Notes: generated by a model not told the origin, from the sequence alone. A DNA stretch of 64,000 nucleotides from Sycobia sp. Sy_11 (GCA_018907035.1 JACCIC010000366.1:106817-170816), one strand, 5' to 3'; positions 13,255 to 25,012 are shown, numbered from the stretch's first letter. Translations and numbers: made by a program.

Positions 13255-13647
13255 TATGTAGTTATATGTATATAATTACAAAAAAATAAAAAATAAATAA
13301 AAAAATTCAAATATTATAATAAATAAAAAGAAAATGTTTTTTTAATATTCAAACACCTTTCCCTAATCTTATATTATTTATAATATAGTAATTAATATAC
13401 TTAGTATATATGATATGAAATAAGATAAACTTGATTATATATCTGACATAATATAAGCTTATTATATATGATATTCTTATATGTATAGAATTACAAAAAA
13501 AATTAATAAAAAACATATAAATAATATTAGAAATAAAAAGAAATGTTGTTTAAATATTCAAACACCTTTCCCAAAGCTCATATTATTTATAATACAATAC
13601 TAAATAAACTTCTAATTTATAATATTTTAGAAGTTAAAAATATAAAA

Positions 13648-13650
<3 letters not shown>
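13255..13650. repeat. AT-rich tandem repeat, period about 210 bp
   Basis: Two units, anchored by AAATAAAAAG at 13321 and 13531, each followed by TTCAAACACCTTTCCC and ATATTATTTATAATA. It sits downstream of the RS exon, as a similar array does at 53273-53969. Confidence 0.8.

Positions 13651-13654
<4 letters not shown>

Positions 13655-13707
<53 letters not shown>
13655..13707. repeat. (AC)n/(AT)n microsatellite
   Basis: Short AC run followed by a long AT run; ends exactly where LTR-like sequence starts (TGTGAGGGGG at 13708). Confidence 0.95.
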
Positions 13708-13710
<3 letters not shown>

Positions 13711-13910
13711 GAGGGGGAACGTAAGCGCCTATACTCGCTCGTCCCTATGCTCTCTCTCTCTCATCGTAGCCCTTGTATATATGTAAATATGTTTATATGT
13801 AAATATTAATATATATTTGTTCCAGGCCGACGCAATACTACACCGGCGGAGAGGTAAGTGAGAGAGAGAGCGGAGAGTGGGGAGAGACGGCTGCGCTGAA
13901 GATCGCGGCC
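13708..13910 (+). mobile_element. Gypsy LTR fragment
   Basis: Opens TGTGAGGGGGAACGTAAGCG, similar to the LTR-like start at 35640 on the minus strand. It contains TTGTTCCAG, a short GC-rich segment, then GAGGTAAGTGAGAGAG (13820-13870), the same acceptor/mini-exon/donor arrangement seen in the other LTRs. It runs directly into pol, so leader and gag have been deleted. Confidence 0.55.
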
Positions 13911-16520
13911 GTGGACGTGAAGCCGCTGAAATGCGTGGACGTTGAAATGGAGCTAGACGTCATCATAATTCCAGACGTGGAAAACGACTGTCTGCTCGTT
14001 GCAAACTTCTACCACGCTTTCAATGCGGTCATCCACCCACGCGACAACGCCATGTCGATCGAGGGTGCTGCGGATTTCGTTCCGCTACAACTTTGCACCG
14101 TCTCCGTTACCTCGGCGTATTCGCTTGCCTCTATAGGCTTGGCTGATATTGACGATAGTCAACGTCGAGCTCTCGAGGAACTCCTCGACCGGATGCTGCC
14201 TCCGGCTGATTAGCCTCTGGGCTGTACACATCTGACCGACTATGTGATCGACGTCGGCGATGCTAAGCCGATTAAGCAGCGTTATTATCCGGTCTCTCAG
14301 AAGATAGAGCTGGAGATGCATGCGCAAGTTCGCAAAATGCTTGATCAAGGCGTAATTCGTAGATCAACCAGCGAGTGATCTAGCTCCGTCGTGATGGTTC
14401 GCAAGAGCGACGGGAGCTACCGATTCTCCGTGGACTATCGCAAATTGAATTCCGTGTCCAAGGTCAGCGCGTATACGCTCCCTTACATGGACGTAATTTT
14501 ACACACTGGACCTCAGCAGCGCCTACCATCAGATCCCTCTTTGGGAGGAATCGCGACACCATTCTGCCTTCACGGTACCAGGCATATGGTTATTTGAATA
14601 GACATGTATGCCATATGGTGTTGCCGGTGGCTCTGCAACCTTTCAGCAGCTAAGCGACAAACTGATCAGCCCTGAAATGGAGCCGGTGGCCTTCGCCTAC
14701 CTCGATGATGTGATCAGCGTTACCGAGAGCTTTCACGATCAGCTCAGCTGGCTCGAACATATTCTACGACGAATTTCCAATGCCGGCTTGACCATTAATA
14801 GGCAGAAGAGCAAATTCGGACTCGCAGAGGTACGGTTTCTCGGTGTCCTCGTGGATCGTAACGGTTTCCGACCCGATCCGGATAAGATTGCACCAATCTT
14901 AACTTACACCGCACCAAAGAACCTGAAGCAGCTCCGTAGGTTTCTAGGTCTTGCGTGGTGGTATTGCAAGTTCTTGGAGAATTTTTCAATACTTTTCGAG
15001 CCACTCACCCGATTAACCAAGAAGAGCATCAAGTATCATTGGGGAGAAGGGCATCAGCAAGCCTTCGAACAGATCCGGGCGCTCGTCGCATCTGCACTAG
15101 TCCTTTCTTGACCGTCGTTCGGAGAAACGTTCGTCATCCAGACAGACGTCATCGAGTTGGGACTAGGCGCCGTGCTCACGCAATCAGTTAGTGGCGTGGA
15201 GCACGTGCTCTCCTACGCTAGTCACACGATGACTGCGGCTCAGCGTAATTACTCGGTCACAGAACGTGAGTGCTTCGCCGTGCTATGGGCTGTGCGTAAA
15301 TTTCGCCCGTACGTCGAGGGCTATCACTTTCAGGCGATAACCGATCACAGCAGCCTTCGTTGGCTGCACTCATTGCGCAACCCCACGGACAAGCTCGCCC
15401 GTTGGGCCTTGGAATTACAGGGGTATGACTTCGAAGTCATCCAGCGGAAAGGAACCTTAAATTGCGTACCAGACACCCTCTCTCATTTGTACGAAGCCGA
15501 GCCGACCTTCGATGTCGCCTCCCGTGGCGTTACCGATGCGCAAGACCCCTGGTATTTGCGCCTTCGTAAGAAAGTGGTGATCGATCCGACCGACGACCCA
15601 TGGTGGAATGTCGTTGGGCAACGACTATACTACTACCGTCCCGATCCTGCCGTCGAAGATCTAGTTGATGACCAGGATGCGTGGAATTTAGTCGTGCCTA
15701 AAGAAGATCGCCGTACCGTTCTTTATGAATGTCATGAGGAGCTCACAGCTGGTCCTTTCGGACGCCACAAGACATATGACCATATTGCACGATCAAACTA
15801 TTGGCCCTCATTGCACAAAGATGTGACACAATTTGTCCGTGACTGCACCGTGTGACAGCAATGTAAGGTGCAGCAGGCTATACCAGGTGATCTGATGGGC
15901 CATCGAACGGTCACCCGCCCTTGGGCAGTAGTAGCTGGAGACGTGATGGGTCCGTTTCCACGATCTACCCGAGAATACTTGGTAGATCTTCATGGATCTC
16001 TTCACTCGCTGGGTAAAGTGCATCCCTATCCGAAAGACGAATGCGCAAACGATTTGCCGCGAATTGAAAGATCGCATACTTTTACGCTTTGGTACGCCCG
16101 AAGTATTCCTATCGGACAATCGCACAGAATTTCGTAATAAGATCGTCGAGAAATTCCTTGTGGAGCGTGGGGTGGAGCATTCAACGATGCCCCCTTATTA
16201 CACTCAAGCCAATCCGGTAGAGAGAGTCAATAGGACTCTGAAGACCGCGATAATCGCCTTCATTGAGGAGTCTCATAGTACTTGCGATGCGCAGATTGCC
16301 GAGCTCATGTTTGCGTACAACATATCCGTACAAGACTCCATTGGCGTAAGTCCGGCTTTCCTTATCACGCGTCGTCACCCCTCAGCTCCTGGCATGCATC
16401 GTCGCCAGGAGGAACTGCGCGCACAGGTTACGCAAGAAGAGGCTGCTCTACAGCATTGAAAAGAGCGCATAAAGAAGTTGTCTGATCTTCATTTAAAGAC
16501 AGCGGAAAACTCGCAGAAAG
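13911..16520 (+). pseudogene. Ty3/gypsy pol (protease end, RT, RNase H, integrase)
   Basis: Decayed polyprotein. In order: the C-terminal part of the protease region (IIPDVENDCLLVANFYHAF), the RT N-terminal segment (QRYYPVSQKIELEMHAQVRK), RT palm with YLDD (about 14700), the connection domain, RNase H with the first Asp in TDVIELGLGAVL (about 15142) and ITDHSSLRWL, the integrase zinc region (HEEL...HKTYDH...CTV-QQC) and an integrase core with DLFTRW, SDNRTEF and ERVNRTLKT. Breaks: stop codons near 14211, 14376, 15109, 15853 and 16457, a small deletion plus frameshifts around 14515-14610, and one frameshift near 15985. It ends abruptly about 16520-16600 against Maverick copy B with no 3' LTR. 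Confidence 0.93.
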
Positions 16521-16604
16521 CACAGGAAAATCAAGATAATACGAAGTAAGGGAAAAATGGATGACTCTAATCTTTCTCGAGGAGAAAAGCAAACGTGTTC
16601 CACT

Positions 16605-19600
16605 TGTTTTGTTAAAATTTCGTTTATACAAGAAAAAATTTTCTCCACACAAGGACAGATCATATATACTTCTTCCGAAGGCCGTAATATCAAAAAAAGC
16701 ATGTGATAATGTTCGTAATAGTGATAATCAGTGCTTTAAATATGCTATACATTCGACATTATATACTAATGTAATTAATCCGCAAAGGGTTCAGAATTAT
16801 TTTCAGTATACAAATGAATTGAACTTTGGTGATATTGAATTTCTAGTTAAGCTGATAGATGTTGCAAAATTCGAACAATTCAATATTTTTCAGTAAATGT
16901 ATATATGCTTAGAAAGATTGGGCGGAAATATGAGGTAGCACCTTGTTACATTACATCTAACAAGCAGGAGAAACATGTAAATCTTGTCCTAATTCAAGAT
17001 TACTACATCGACGAATACGAAAAAATAATATTCATGATGATAATGCTAGCTCGCCGAAATACCATTATGTTTGAATTAAAGTTTTGTCCAGACTTTTAAG
17101 TTCACAACTGAATAAAGCCCATGCAAAATCATTTCATTGTCAAAAGTGTTTACAAATATTTTATAATGAAAAAAAAAATTAAAAATCACAAACACTATTG
17201 CAAGAACATGAGCGAATGCAGAATAAATTTGGCAAATAATTCGAATAACATTCTTAAATGTCAAGAACATGAAAAAAAGCGAGAAAGTGCATATTTATGC
17301 AGATTTCTAATGTCTTTTGCAGCCTACTGAAAATGAGAACACCTTTCAGCGTTACGAAGCGTATAGCATGGGCTATTATTTAATATGTAGTTATGATGAT
17401 AAATTCTCAGCTTACAAATCGTATAAACAGAAGAGTAGAGATGACGAAACACCTGCATAGTGGTACGTTCGTGAACTCAAATCCATTGGAGAGCGTACAG
17501 ATCGACTCTATAACACACAAAAACCAATAAAACTGACAGATCTTTAAGAATTACAGTTTCGATGATCGTCTTTTTGTCATATATCTGTCAATAAATTTGA
17601 AAAGGATCAACTTCCTATACGAGATCATTGCCATCTGACAGGTTAGAAAAATTGGCATCATATCTACAAAATATACCATTAGATTTAAAGCAATTGGAAT
17701 TAGATGGATTTTCAAATGAAAATAATCATCTTCTTAGGCGGAAAGGTATTTCCATACGATTTTGTAGATGGATTAGACAAATTAATTGTCAGAGAAAAAC
17801 GAATTTTACAATAAATTAACCGATTCACATATAACGGATGAAGACTATATGCATGCTCTTCAACTATAGGATAGATTCAAAATCATAGGAGAATTTCAAT
17901 GACTTTAGAAGAATATTCCGACATATGCCCCGTTCACTTTTAAACAAATCCCGGATTGACATATGTAACAGCTCTTAAAATGACGAAAGTTGAATTGGAA
18001 CTTCTAACAGATATTGACATGATATTATTCATCGAATCAGGTATTCGAGGAGGAATAAGCCAGTGCTGCAATCGATATGCGAAGGCAATCGTACAACAAT
18101 CCGTACATAGGTTCATCACACGATAAAAACAAGAAAAAAATGTTAATATTATGATATTAATCATTTACATGGATGAGCGATGGCATAACATCTACCAACG
18201 GGAAAATTTAAATGGATGGATAATCCAGATTTCTTCAATGCTCCAGCAGATTCAGATATAGGATATATTGCTGAGATATATTTAGAATATCCTGAAGAAA
18301 TTCATGACGAACATCGTGATTTACCTTTCTGTGTAGAGCATCGTACACCTTTCAGCTCAACGCAGAAGAAACTTCTCTCTACTTTGGACGATAAGAAAAG
18401 ATATGTTATACACTACCGAGCACTCAAACAGGCACTGGATAATGGTTTTCGGTTAAAAAAGTTAGATAGAATTTTGAGTTTTGAACAAAAACCTTGGCTT
18501 AAACCATAAATAGAATTTAATACAGAAAAGAGGAAATAGGCAAAGAATGAATTTTAAAAACTCTTTTACAAAAATTTAACTAATGTATTTTATGGAAAGT
18601 GAATCGAGAAAGAACGATCTCGTGTGGATGTGCGATTAATGAATAAATTTACAGGTCGATATGGAGCAGAAGCATGAATATTTAGCTTTATCAAATTTTC
18701 ATAGTTGTGCAATTTTCGATGAAAATTTGGTTAGTATACGGCTCAAAATACAAGCGTTATAATTAAAAAGCATATATACGTTGGTTTTTGCATTGTGAAC
18801 TTATCACAAACACTAGTTTATAATTTGCACTACTCTTATACGAAAAAGTGAGTGGGAGAAAAGTGTAAACTGATATATACTGACACTGACAGTTTGATAT
18901 ACGAAATTGAAGATGTTGATATGTATAAAACTATGAAAGAAGATATTCACAGATTTGATACGTCTGACTATAGTGGAAACAATCCGTACGGTACTCATCG
19001 ATCAAATAAAAAATATCAGGATTAATAAAGGATAAATGTAATGGAAAAATTATGATGGAATTTATTCGTTTGCGGAGCACCATATATTGAATTTTGGAAT
19101 AAAATCGAATGTTGTAAAGAAGACAATTACACTTGTAGATTATCGAACATGTTTTGATGACCTCATCATTATACATCGCGAGCAGTGTAACATCCTTTCT
19201 AAATTACGTATAGTATATACTGAAAAACAGAAAAAAATAAAAAAAATAAAAAAGAAAAAAGTCTTAGTAACAAATAGTACAGATACTTTACCGTGAGGAC
19301 ACTATAGAATTATGGAAGAACAGATGGCACAAGCGGCATGTGAAATAAAGAGGGAAATATTAAACGAAGCAAATCATCCAAAAAAGAGAGGCATGGAGAT
19401 AAAGAACGCTTACATAGACACTAATGAAAGAGCAGTTGGAGTGGGGGTAGATGATGATGTAGGGGAACTAAGAAATGATATCAGTAATGAATCTAGAGTA
19501 ACCCGTGTAGAGGTGCATGCATAACAAGAGAGGGGGAATATCGATGCCAATAAAAATAGAGTGATACGGGAGTAGGTGAAGCTTTATGGCAATGAAAGCG

Positions 19601-19824
19601 AACCAATCACCATTGAATATGAAGTATCACTTGAAATAATGAACGAATGGAATCCTGAAGAAATCTTCGCAATACTGGAGGGGATAAGCTCAATAGAAAA
19701 GGAAAAAATTGAAGTGGGAAATAAGCTATATGAACAGACCGATGATGATGAAGAACTCATTAGAGCAGTTGAAGAAGTCGAACGAAACTATTCACCTCCT
19801 CAAATGAAAGCAAGATTCAACTAA
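16605..19824 (+). pseudogene. polB: Protein-primed family B DNA polymerase, copy B (decayed)
   Basis: Same polymerase as at 56865-61222 but multiply broken. Recognisable blocks: FSPHKDRSYILLP and NQCFKYAI (N-terminal cysteine-containing domain), KHVNLVLIQDYYIDEYE, exonuclease-linker pieces at 17330-17640, a deletion of about 300 bp after 17637 that removes the intron region, [22 protein letters not shown] (about 18000), the motif A region near 18150, YTDTDS motif C preserved near 18880, and an acidic C-terminal tail at 19312-19824. Frameshifts and stops occur every few hundred bases. The tail keeps sense codons where copy A has stops (EWNPEE and GNKLYE), so those stops in copy A are derived. 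Confidence 0.9.
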
Positions 19825-19920
19825 TTCTCAAGGTAAAATTTAAGTTTACATTCTCTACAAAAGAACAAACAGAGGATTATATATATAATTTTATTTTATT
19901 CATTTTTTTTGTTATATAAA

Positions 19921-20088
19921 ATGTATCTAGCTACTATGAATAAAACTGCCGAGAGCGAGCTCCTGCCGAGGAAGAAATGTACAAAATTTGTGAAAAATAT
20001 ACAGTATATGGCGATTGCTCTCAAGCTAGTTAACGCTCGTTATGGCGCGAAAATTGTAGCAGAACAGGTTTATAATAATAATCTTTAA
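19921..20088 (+). pseudogene. Small OB-like Maverick protein, copy B
   Basis: Starts ATG 19921 (MYLATMNKTAESELLPRK), matching the gene at 61322. It is open for about 49 residues through NARYGAKIVAEQ, then diverges and stops near 20088. The acceptor present before copy A's gene is absent here (TATAAAATG in place of TTTAGAATG). Confidence 0.75.
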
Positions 20089-20380
20089 TGTGATTATTAA
20101 GGTTATTGAATTAGTCTTTATAACTCTTGTTATTGTGAAAATTTCAGTCGATCAGTTTGGAGTATATCCTTTTTAAAATATATGTTACTATTTTTTTGTG
20201 ATTATTTTACTTAATTGTACATTATTTCCATCATTGTATTTGGCTTTTTTCATAGTCATATTTTCGATTGGAAAATGTTTCTTTATCTCTTTTTGTTATC
20301 TTTTGGTTTCATTTGCTCAATTCCTATTGTTCGATGTTTTCTTGAATTATAAACTTCAAGTAAATCTGGTCATTTTCATT
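20089..20380 (-). pseudogene. Integrase C-terminal remnant, copy B
   Basis: Aligns by eye with the minus-strand integrase of copy A between about 61990 and 62240 (common blocks around GTGAAAATTTCAGT and TGTTCGATGTTTTCTTGAATTATAA). The catalytic core and everything up to the fibre N-terminus are deleted, and the region is AT-enriched by mutation. Confidence 0.65.
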
Positions 20381-20454
20381 TGTATCATTTTCAGAATTCA
20401 TTTATTTCATTTTCTATTCATATGCATCATTTTTTTATAGCTTCCCCATTCGAT

Positions 20455-20553
20455 ATCATAATTTTCATCCTATGTAATATTGAAGCCAACACCTCGAAGA
20501 CCTCGACTCCCTTTCGAGATCTCTAACGTTCTTCCAAACACGTCGAGACTCAT
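20455..20553 (-). pseudogene. Fibre-like protein N-terminus, copy B
   Basis: Begins at ATG 20553 with MSLDVFGRTL and a GSRG block, the same N-terminus as the copy A fibre-integrase frame at 63257. The frame stops after about 27 residues and the rest is deleted. Confidence 0.75.
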
Positions 20554-21273
20554 GTTGCTGCTGATTAAATTGTCATGAACGTATCAATATATGAATCTCA
20601 TTTCTCGTAATTTTGCAGTAATGGATTGAATTTGATTGACGTGATTTTTATTTCCAGCCAATTATTAGGTATTTAATAATCTTAGTCTCTCAACAAGCTC
20701 ATTCGGATCATCCCAGTATACTAACTCTATTGAAGAATCTTTCTTTGCTATTTTATATTTAGGTATCAGACCTTCCCTTCCTTTTTTTTATGACTAGTCC
20801 TGCTGCGAAACATCGGTGCAATGATGTTGAAATATATTCGACTATTCGATGAGCGTGATCTATCTTTGCTATGTTTTTTCCAGCGAGCACTTGGTGCTTC
20901 CAGAATACTGCGATAATTCTCTCGATCTGCTGAACTTATTAATGTGTCGTCTTGTTCTTTTTTTTTTTTTTTATATGAGTAGCTTCATTCGTCCATTACT
21001 TTTAGGATAAGATAATTTTTCACTTTTATTTTATTATCATCAAATTTAATTTCAGAATCGCCAAGCACGTATGCTACTCCAATATTTCTTACTCCAAATA
21101 TGTTATCGAAATTACTACGGATTTGATCTAAAACACTGGTTTTAATACTGTCTTCGTGCATCGATTTGAATGTTGAATTCATCATTGAGTTATCCAATGA
21201 GGCAAAATCATCATTGGAATAATAATCTTTTATGGAAGCTGAACGAATATTATTATAATATTATAATATTATA

Positions 21274-22561
21274 TCAGGTATGTGAATAAGTCTTTCCCGT
21301 TTTTTTTTTCAAATTTTGAGCCTTTATTGTGAAAAAATGGTTACAAATGAATTATTGAAAGTATTGGCCATCGCTAGCTACAACTTTTTCCCATCTTTCT
21401 GGCAACATACGAATCCCGTTGCGAAAAAATTCGACCGGTTTGGCCTCTATCCAGTCATCCACCCATTTTTTGGCTTCCTCGTAGGAATGGAAGTGCTGGT
21501 CAGCCAGGCCATGCGTCATCGATCTGAAGAGATGGTAATCAGACGGAGCAACGTCTAGACTATACGGCGGGTGGGGTAGGACTTCCCATTTGAGCGTTTT
21601 TAAGTATGTTTTCACCGGCGGTGCAACATGTGGGCGAGCATTGTCATGTTGCAAAATAACTTTGTCGTGCCTGTCGGAGTATTGTGGCCGTTTTTCTCGC
21701 AGTGCGTGGCTCAAACGCATCAATTGTCGTCGATAGACCTCGCCTGTGATCCTTTCATTCGGTTTCAAAAGCTCATAGTAAACCACACCTAGCTGGTCCC
21801 CCCATATACAGAGCATGAGCTTGGCGCCATGAATATTTGGCTTGGCCGTCGATAATGATGCATGGCCGGGTAGTCCCCATGATTTTCTTCGCTTCGGATT
21901 ATCGTAACGTATCCACTTTTCATCGCCAGTCACGATACGATGCAGAAAACCCTTTCTTTTATGTCGCTGAAGCAGCTGTTCGTAAGTGAAAAAACGCCGT
22001 TCGACGTCTCTCAGCTTCAGTTCGTACGGCACCCAATTTCCTTGCTTTTGGATCATTCCCATGGCTTTCAAACGCTTGGAAATGGTTGTTCGGTCAACTC
22101 CCAATGCTTCAGCAAGTTCTTCTTGCGTTTGACAAGAATCTTCATCAAGCAAAGTCGCCAATTCTCGATCTTCAAAGATTTGCGGCCGCCCGGAACGCTC
22201 CTTGTCTTCCACGTCGAAATCACCGATTTTGAAGCGTCGAAACCATCCGCGAACACTTGAATCATCGACACAACCTTCTCCATAAGCCTCCTGAAGCAAT
22301 CGATGCGTCTTGGCAGCAGATTTCTTCAAATTGAACCAATAAAGTGAAACTTCCCGCAAATGACGTCGACTCGGCTCAAATTTCGACATTTTCATGATAT
22401 CAAAAATTTATGATGCGAAAAAATTTTAACTAATGTGTTAGTATGGAATTGTTGACATATGAATAAGCTTTGATTATGACATATGTAACCATTGAATACT
22501 CGCACAGTATTGGTGGCGCCATCTATTACAAAAAACGGGAAAGACTTATTCACACTCCTAA
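21274..22561 (-). mobile_element. Mariner element copy 2 (open transposase frame)
   Basis: Ends TCAGGTATGTGAATAAG (left) and TTAGGAGTGTGAATAAG (right, reverse complement), TA at 21272-21273 and 22562-22563. Inserted inside the protein X gene of Maverick copy B, so it is younger than that copy. Length and termini match the other two copies. Confidence 0.95.
21352..22395 (-). CDS. Mariner transposase, full-length open frame
   Basis: A 347-codon mauritiana-type DD34D transposase, the only one of the three copies without a stop or frameshift. It starts at ATG 22395 (MKMSKFEP; ATG 22389 is the likelier family start). HTH motifs lie in residues about 15-120, TGDEKW near residue 156, HDNARPH near 250, and LDVAPSDYH near 285. 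Length fits the family (about 345). Two changes at usually conserved places could reduce activity: CIWGDQ where copies 1 and 3 read CIWWDQ, and YSLDVAPSD where they read YSPDVAPSD. The transposase binds the termini and catalyses TA-targeted cut-and-paste; whether this one works cannot be told from sequence. Confidence 0.9.
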   Translation of the reverse strand: MKMSKFEPSRRHLREVSLYWFNLKKSAAKTHRLLQEAYGEGCVDDSSVRGWFRRFKIGDFDVEDKERSGRPQIFEDRELATLLDEDSCQTQEELAEALGVDRTTISKRLKAMGMIQKQGNWVPYELKLRDVERRFFTYEQLLQRHKRKGFLHRIVTGDEKWIRYDNPKRRKSWGLPGHASLSTAKPNIHGAKLMLCIWGDQLGVVYYELLKPNERITGEVYRRQLMRLSHALREKRPQYSDRHDKVILQHDNARPHVAPPVKTYLKTLKWEVLPHPPYSLDVAPSDYHLFRSMTHGLADQHFHSYEEAKKWVDDWIEAKPVEFFRNGIRMLPERWEKVVASDGQYFQ

Positions 22562-22866
22562 TAAAATTTAATTTTTTTCGAGATCTAGTTGGTTTTTTAA
22601 TGATGTGATCATCCAAAATGAGTTTAGAAGACAGTTAACTTTTTGATTCATCAACCTTTTTAAGTGGTGTAGTGACTGGTTTCAATGTATCGCCTGCAAA
22701 TTTTTCCAGATTTTCTCTCTCCTGTTTAAATAGTACAGATTTTTTTAATGGCTTTATGAGCTTGCAAGAGCTTGCTAAGGATATTCTTTTCTTTCCCAAA
22801 GTCCGACATGATGTCGTGTAGCTGCTTAAAATTGAACTGAGTCATTAAGATTTTTTTCATTTCTTT

Positions 22867-23557
22867 TTATTGCAAAACAGTGAAAGCCTTTCTGTATCTT
22901 CCATTGTTCATCGCTCGATCTTTGTCAATAACAACAAATCCATATTTGTCATTTTTCCAGCATTCGGAACACAGCTTTCGAAACCCGTTGAAAGTCAGAT
23001 CAGTATTGACATTGTCATCATAAATATGTTTTAAATTCACATGATCTTCACGATGAATTACTAACATATTAATATTATCTCAAATAAGATGTTTTTGTAT
23101 ATGAGCATATGATTGGCATAGGTAGAAGCAGTCTACACTTTTATGTTTCCCCATGCAGAAAAATAATCTGACGTTATTCTGCTTCTAACAAGCTACATCA
23201 TCAAAAATCATAATTGAATTAGGCTTCATCTGGTGATATTACAGATTCATATTCACGAAACAGCAGATACGTCACACCTTCAATAGGTTCTAAAATTTTT
23301 TGCAGATATTGATACTTTGGCTGATTGAACGATTTTGAATAAACATACTCATTCTCGAATCTAAGACCGTTGAGATGAGTAATTAAAGCTAATAGGCTCT
23401 TTGTTTTCCCGTAGTTTGATGGTCCGCAGAACACTGCCCGTATACTATCTGATAGTATCTTTCCATGCCGCCTTTTCCTTTTTTTTCTCGATTCCAAAAT
23501 CAAAGTTGGTAATGGGAAGTTTGATTGTTTGCTCAGAGAAATCCATGTTCCCGTCAC
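22867..23557 (-). pseudogene. Maverick packaging ATPase (FtsK/HerA type)
   Basis: ATP-driven DNA-packaging motor protein, read leftwards from ATG 23557. Walker A is intact (CGPSNYGKT, about 23402-23429). SKSFNQPKYQYL and EPIEGVTYLLFREYESVISPDEA follow, and a Walker B strand ending in IMIFDD lies near 23190-23210. The C-terminal half runs from about 23067 (HVNLKHIYDD, FNGFRKLCSECW, YGFVVIDKDR) to the stop at 22867. One frameshift follows SPDEA, and two stop codons occur after Walker B. Length of about 230 codons fits Maverick ATPases. It is divergently transcribed from the PLA2-like gene 86 bp away. Copy A's equivalent lies beyond the right edge. Confidence 0.88.
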
Positions 23558-23584
23558 TAAGTCAAATATATCATTGAACGCTGA

Positions 23585-23632
23585 AAATATATAAATGCAT
23601 GTTTTATAGTTTTTTAACAGCAGTTATAAAAT
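23585..23632. promoter_or_regulatory. Divergent promoter between ATPase and PLA2-like genes
   Basis: The 86-bp spacer holds TATAAAATAG a short distance before the rightward start at 23644, and an AT-rich TATA-like stretch (near 23590, minus strand) for the leftward ATPase. Head-to-head spacing suggests joint late expression. Inferred from motif and geometry only. Confidence 0.4.
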
Positions 23633-23861
23633 AGTAGTCGAAGATGATTGTTCATAAATCTCAAAAACAGTCGAAACGTGGTGGAAGATTACTCGGTAGA
23701 GTAATCAACAATTTACCATTTGAAATGCATCTTTCTGGATATCAATACTGTGGTCCAGGAACTAAATTGACGAAGCGAATAAAAAGAGGTGATCCTGGAA
23801 TTAATCCGCTTGATCAGACATGTAAGGAAGATGACTTGCAGTATGCCAATAAAAACAGTAA

Positions 23862-23874
23862 TAGTAATATTGCT
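23862..23874 (+). repeat. Target-site duplication, left (Penelope insertion)
   Basis: TAGTAATATTGCT, 13 bp, repeated exactly at 25433-25445. It brackets the inserted DNA and lies within the PLA2-like coding frame, which resumes correctly after the right copy. Confidence 0.88.
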
Positions 23875-24203
23875 AATTAATAAATATTTATTTTTTTTTA
23901 TTGGTCTTACAGTCCAATCAATTTCAACCAAAAATAAAATAAAATAAAAATAAAAATAAAATAAAAATAAAAATAAAAAATAAAAATAAAAATAAAAATA
24001 AATAAAAATAGAATAAAAATAAGATAAAAATTAAAAATAAAAATTAAATTAAAAATTAAATTAAAATGATAATGACAGTCAGACTGTCCTTGTTAACATT
24101 CACCCCCGTAGACTAATCTGAAAATAAAATATTAGCTGAAAAAATTCTTTGTTAGTAAAGTGCAGTCTGACTGTCCCCAACACCCTTACCTAATTGAAGA
24201 CTT

Positions 24204-24244
24204 GTCCAACGTTTCGAGCTCGCTACGGCTCCTCATCAGGGACT
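24204..24244 (-). ncRNA. Hammerhead ribozyme motif, left arm
   Basis: Reverse complement of the right-arm motif: AGTCC, CTGATGA, a short stem II, GAAA, then CGTTGGAC. It lies downstream of the GIY-YIG frame in the same orientation, as expected for Penelope terminal repeats. Confidence 0.7.
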
Positions 24245-24344
24245 AATCTAAACCTTATATTCTAATCTATATATACTCATCCCCACCACCAAATTTCGTA
24301 AATTAAATATAAATTCCCCCTCTACACAAATTGTCCAAAACCAA

Positions 24345-24707
24345 TCAATTTAATAAGGAATGATAAACACTGTCCAATCTACCAGACTCTAACATTAAAT
24401 TCACATTATTTCGATTCTTGGAAATGTGAATATTTTCAAGACTCTCCCGTTTATACTTATTATTAATACCATATTCCAAAATATCCACATTCACAAAATC
24501 AAAAGAATGTAAAAACTTTAAACAATGCTCTTTTAAACCAGAAGTAATATGTGAGCTACGTAAACTATATTTATGCTCATAAATTCTCTTTTTTAAATAT
24601 CTACCTGTTTGTCCAATATAGTATTTATCACAATCCATGCAATTAATCTTGTAAACAACTCCTGATTTTAAGCATAAATCATCCTTATCTTTGCAACTAT
24701 TAAACAA
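24345..24707 (-). pseudogene. Penelope GIY-YIG endonuclease fragment
   Basis: A 120-codon frame carrying the C-terminal endonuclease of a Penelope-like retroelement: a Cys-containing lead (VVYKINCMDCDK), the signature YYIGQTGRYLKKRIYEH, then LKEHCLKFLHSF and a C-terminal ENIHISKNRNNVN region. The GIY-YIG nuclease nicks target DNA for target-primed reverse transcription. The RT part expected before it is missing, so this is a 5'-truncated copy. The last roughly 45 codons are duplicated in inverted form in the right arm (24776 onward). Confidence 0.88.
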
Positions 24708-25012
24708 TCTACTTAAATTATTGCGATTTTTAAAGAAAATTTGAATGTTATATTTCCGAAAATTTCTTGTTATTCTTTTGGAATATGGTATTAATAATAA
24801 GTATAAACGGGAGAGTCTTGAAAATATTCACATTTCCAAGAATCGAAATAATGTGAATTTAATGTTAGAGTCTGGTAGATTGGACAGTGTTTATCATTCC
24901 TTATTAAATTGATTGGTTTTGGACAATTTGTGTAGAGGGGGAATTTATATTTAATTTACGAAATTTGGTGGTGGGGATGAGTATATATAGATTAGAATAT
25001 AAGGTTCAGATT

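Larger units (their letters stand above)
20594..22616 (-). pseudogene. Conserved Maverick protein X, copy B, split by mariner
   Basis: Minus-strand gene starting at ATG 22616 (MDDHIIKKPTRSRKKL). The mariner at 21274-22561 sits after about 18 codons. The remainder resumes at 21271 with NSMMNSTFKSMHED, GVRNIGVAYVLGDSEI and a KVKNYLILK region, and ends with WDDPNELVERLRLL near 20700 and a C-terminal REM-RFIY block at about 20594. Several stops and frameshifts are present. Function unknown; this protein recurs with Maverick genes and is clearly conserved between copies A and B. Confidence 0.75.

Noticed and set aside
23931..24066. Regular AAAATAAAAAT repeats that might suggest a CRISPR-like array
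   Set aside because: Simple-sequence drift inside the Penelope arm; no unique spacers.
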